DNA from: Cercis canadensis
Taxonomy: Eukaryota; Streptophyta; Magnoliopsida; Fabales; Fabaceae
Length of the DNA: 64,000 bases
Reading direction: 5' to 3'
Assembly: GCA_003255065.1 (NCBI GenBank)
Contig: QAOA01007117.1
Span: 112,854-176,853 of the forward strand
Positions 62,978 to 64,000 of this stretch are shown here, piece after piece. Below the pieces are notes generated by a model. That model ran no database searches, was not told where the DNA came from, and saw nothing but the letters and a program-made list of their open reading frames with translations. The stretch's first letter is position 1; each line of letters begins with the position of its first letter. A program made the position numbers and the translations under genes.

Positions 62978-63416
62978 CTAATTGGTCGGTGAGCCAGTCT
63001 TTTGAACGTAAGGTTTGGGTAAAGGGAGGAGTTGGCCAGAAGGAACATATAGTGATTCATTGGGGGACTCCAATTCCCTCAGTCCTTTCGCCTCTTGAGC
63101 TTGGTGATCTCAGCTATGTTTGATTTTCTCTCATGTTTTAGGGTTTAGATTTCTTGGAGTAGAAAAATGAGCATGTCGTTCAGCTGATTTAGGATGGCTT
63201 CTTGGATAGGGGTTTCTTTGCTGCTTTCTGGGCTAGGGATAGGTTGGCAAATTTAAGGTGGTGATCTATGGCCTGTTTCTGGGTGATGTGAGGGTCTCTT
63301 GGGTGTAGGGTTGCTTTCTTGGATGGGAGAGGTGTTTACAGGTGTAAGTTGGTTGGTTTTATCCATGGTACTGAACTTAGAATTATTCCAAAAAAATTGT
63401 TTTTAGGGAAAGATCA

Positions 63417-63438
63417 AATTTCCCAAAGACGGCGCCAA
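63417..63438 (-). other. Primer-binding site of the Tat-type element
   Basis: Inside the 5' LTR the minus strand reads TTTGGCGCCGTCTTTGGGAA, close to the TGGCGCCGTCTGTGGG site common in plant gypsy elements. Confidence 0.8.
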
Positions 63439-63439
63439 A

Positions 63440-63759
63440 TGATGATGCCTGGGTTGAGGTGGATACAGTTCTAAAGGTCGAGATTGGTCAGTTCTTAACA
63501 TCGAGTGAGGAGCTAGGGTTTAGCCTACATAATGATCACAAGTGAACTATGGGCCTGGTGGGGATACTCGGACTCCAAAGATTAAGTTAGATCAGGGTGA
63601 GCTAAAAGGGAGTAATGAGTGAAAAGAGAAGAAAAGTTTTTATACCTATTGGAAGGGGATATTTATAGGAGGAAAGATACTTAGGGTCTGGGTGGTAAAT
63701 TAGGCATTTAGGCCCAAATGGGCCAAGGCCATCATGGGCCTTAATGATGGATATAGACA
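63440..63759 (-). repeat. 5' LTR of the Tat-type element
   Basis: 320 bp, colinear with the left LTR (blocks TTTAGCCTACA, GGAGTAATGAGTGAAAAGAG, GGAAGGGGATATTTATAGGA) with about two dozen or more substitutions. This indicates an old insertion. Confidence 0.88.
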
Positions 63760-64000
63760 TAATTGATCATATTAGCTTGTGTTATGCTATAGTGTAGATT
63801 GTAATGCATTAAGGTGCTTGAATATGTCATTTTCGACTGTCAGTCTAGCACTGGCAGTGCTCAACTTTTTATTTTTAACCGGAGCTATAGAGCTCCATTT
63901 TGTGTGATTCTTGTTCCGTTAGAATCGGGAGAAGTATTCCTCTCATTTGTAAAGTTTTCAAAGAGAAATTTCCTTTTCCCTGCTCCCAGTGTGCTTTTAA
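63760..64000. other. Right-edge flank, not assigned
   Basis: No gene or element end is recognised in the last 241 bases. Confidence 0.4.

Larger units (their letters stand above)
56209..63759 (-). mobile_element. Ty3/gypsy retrotransposon of Tat type with antisense ORF and no reverse transcriptase
   Basis: Two 320-bp LTRs bound a minus-strand element of 7551 bp. From its 5' end (right): primer-binding site, gag with zinc knuckle, protease, a protease-RT linker, then directly the integrase core, a 58-bp tandem array, a plus-strand ORF region, and a polypurine tract beside the left LTR. RT and RNase H are missing. A non-coding gap plus antisense ORF between integrase and 3' LTR is characteristic of Tat/Retand-type elements. 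The flanks (GAATG, TAATT) show no clear target duplication. Confidence 0.85.

Overview
The window is nuclear DNA of a flowering plant, almost certainly a eudicot. The evidence is AT-rich spacers, GT-AG introns, two recognisable multi-exon plant genes and a dense load of plant transposons (Ty1/copia, Ty3/gypsy of Athila and Tat type, an L1 LINE, a Mutator-like element, MITEs). I cannot name the species. There are no bacterial operons, CRISPR arrays or tRNA/rRNA genes. Only two genes look functional. The first is the 5' part of an RGP1-like gene on the minus strand (five exons, 12757 down to 7308), predicted to encode a subunit of the Ric1-Rgp1 exchange factor for RAB6-type GTPases. The second is a complete UMP-CMP kinase gene on the plus strand (eight coding exons, 15272-20040, 208 residues, with a TATA box and a 5'UTR intron).

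Layout. 1-6352: a three-level transposon nest. An old Copia (plus) is cut by a younger Copia (minus, 794-5845), which is cut by a DNA transposon (3570-4854) carrying two exons of a CCCH zinc-finger gene. 7308-12757: RGP1-like exons. 14114-20040: UMP-CMP kinase. 21605-22321: solo LTR with a perfect 5-bp target duplication. 22737-25367: tandem array with a 1.12-kb period. 25662-30492: truncated Athila-type gypsy (LTR, primer-binding site, gag). 31060-33183: broken 2-oxoglutarate-dependent dioxygenase of the ACC-oxidase-homolog type. 33964-39996: full-length L1 LINE with a 16-bp target duplication. 43799-50996: Mutator-like element with about 200-bp inverted ends, carrying mudrA remains, a LINE-endonuclease-like segment and a plant-mobile-domain gene. 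52598-53944: type I MADS-box relic whose 3' half is present again in reverse as a large hairpin. 56209-63759: Tat-type gypsy element with 320-bp LTRs, gag and protease on the minus strand, no reverse transcriptase, and an antisense ORF on the plus strand.

The most interesting items are the gene-carrying DNA transposon, the MADS-box inverted repeat (a candidate small-RNA source), and the Mutator element combining mudrA, a plant-mobile-domain gene and an endonuclease segment. In all three LTR elements where pol can be read, the reverse-transcriptase catalytic core has been lost by deletion. Four single-N positions (16723, 27263, 29574, 60757) each sit between direct copies of flanking sequence. 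They are probably assembly joints, so the duplications around them should not be trusted as biology.
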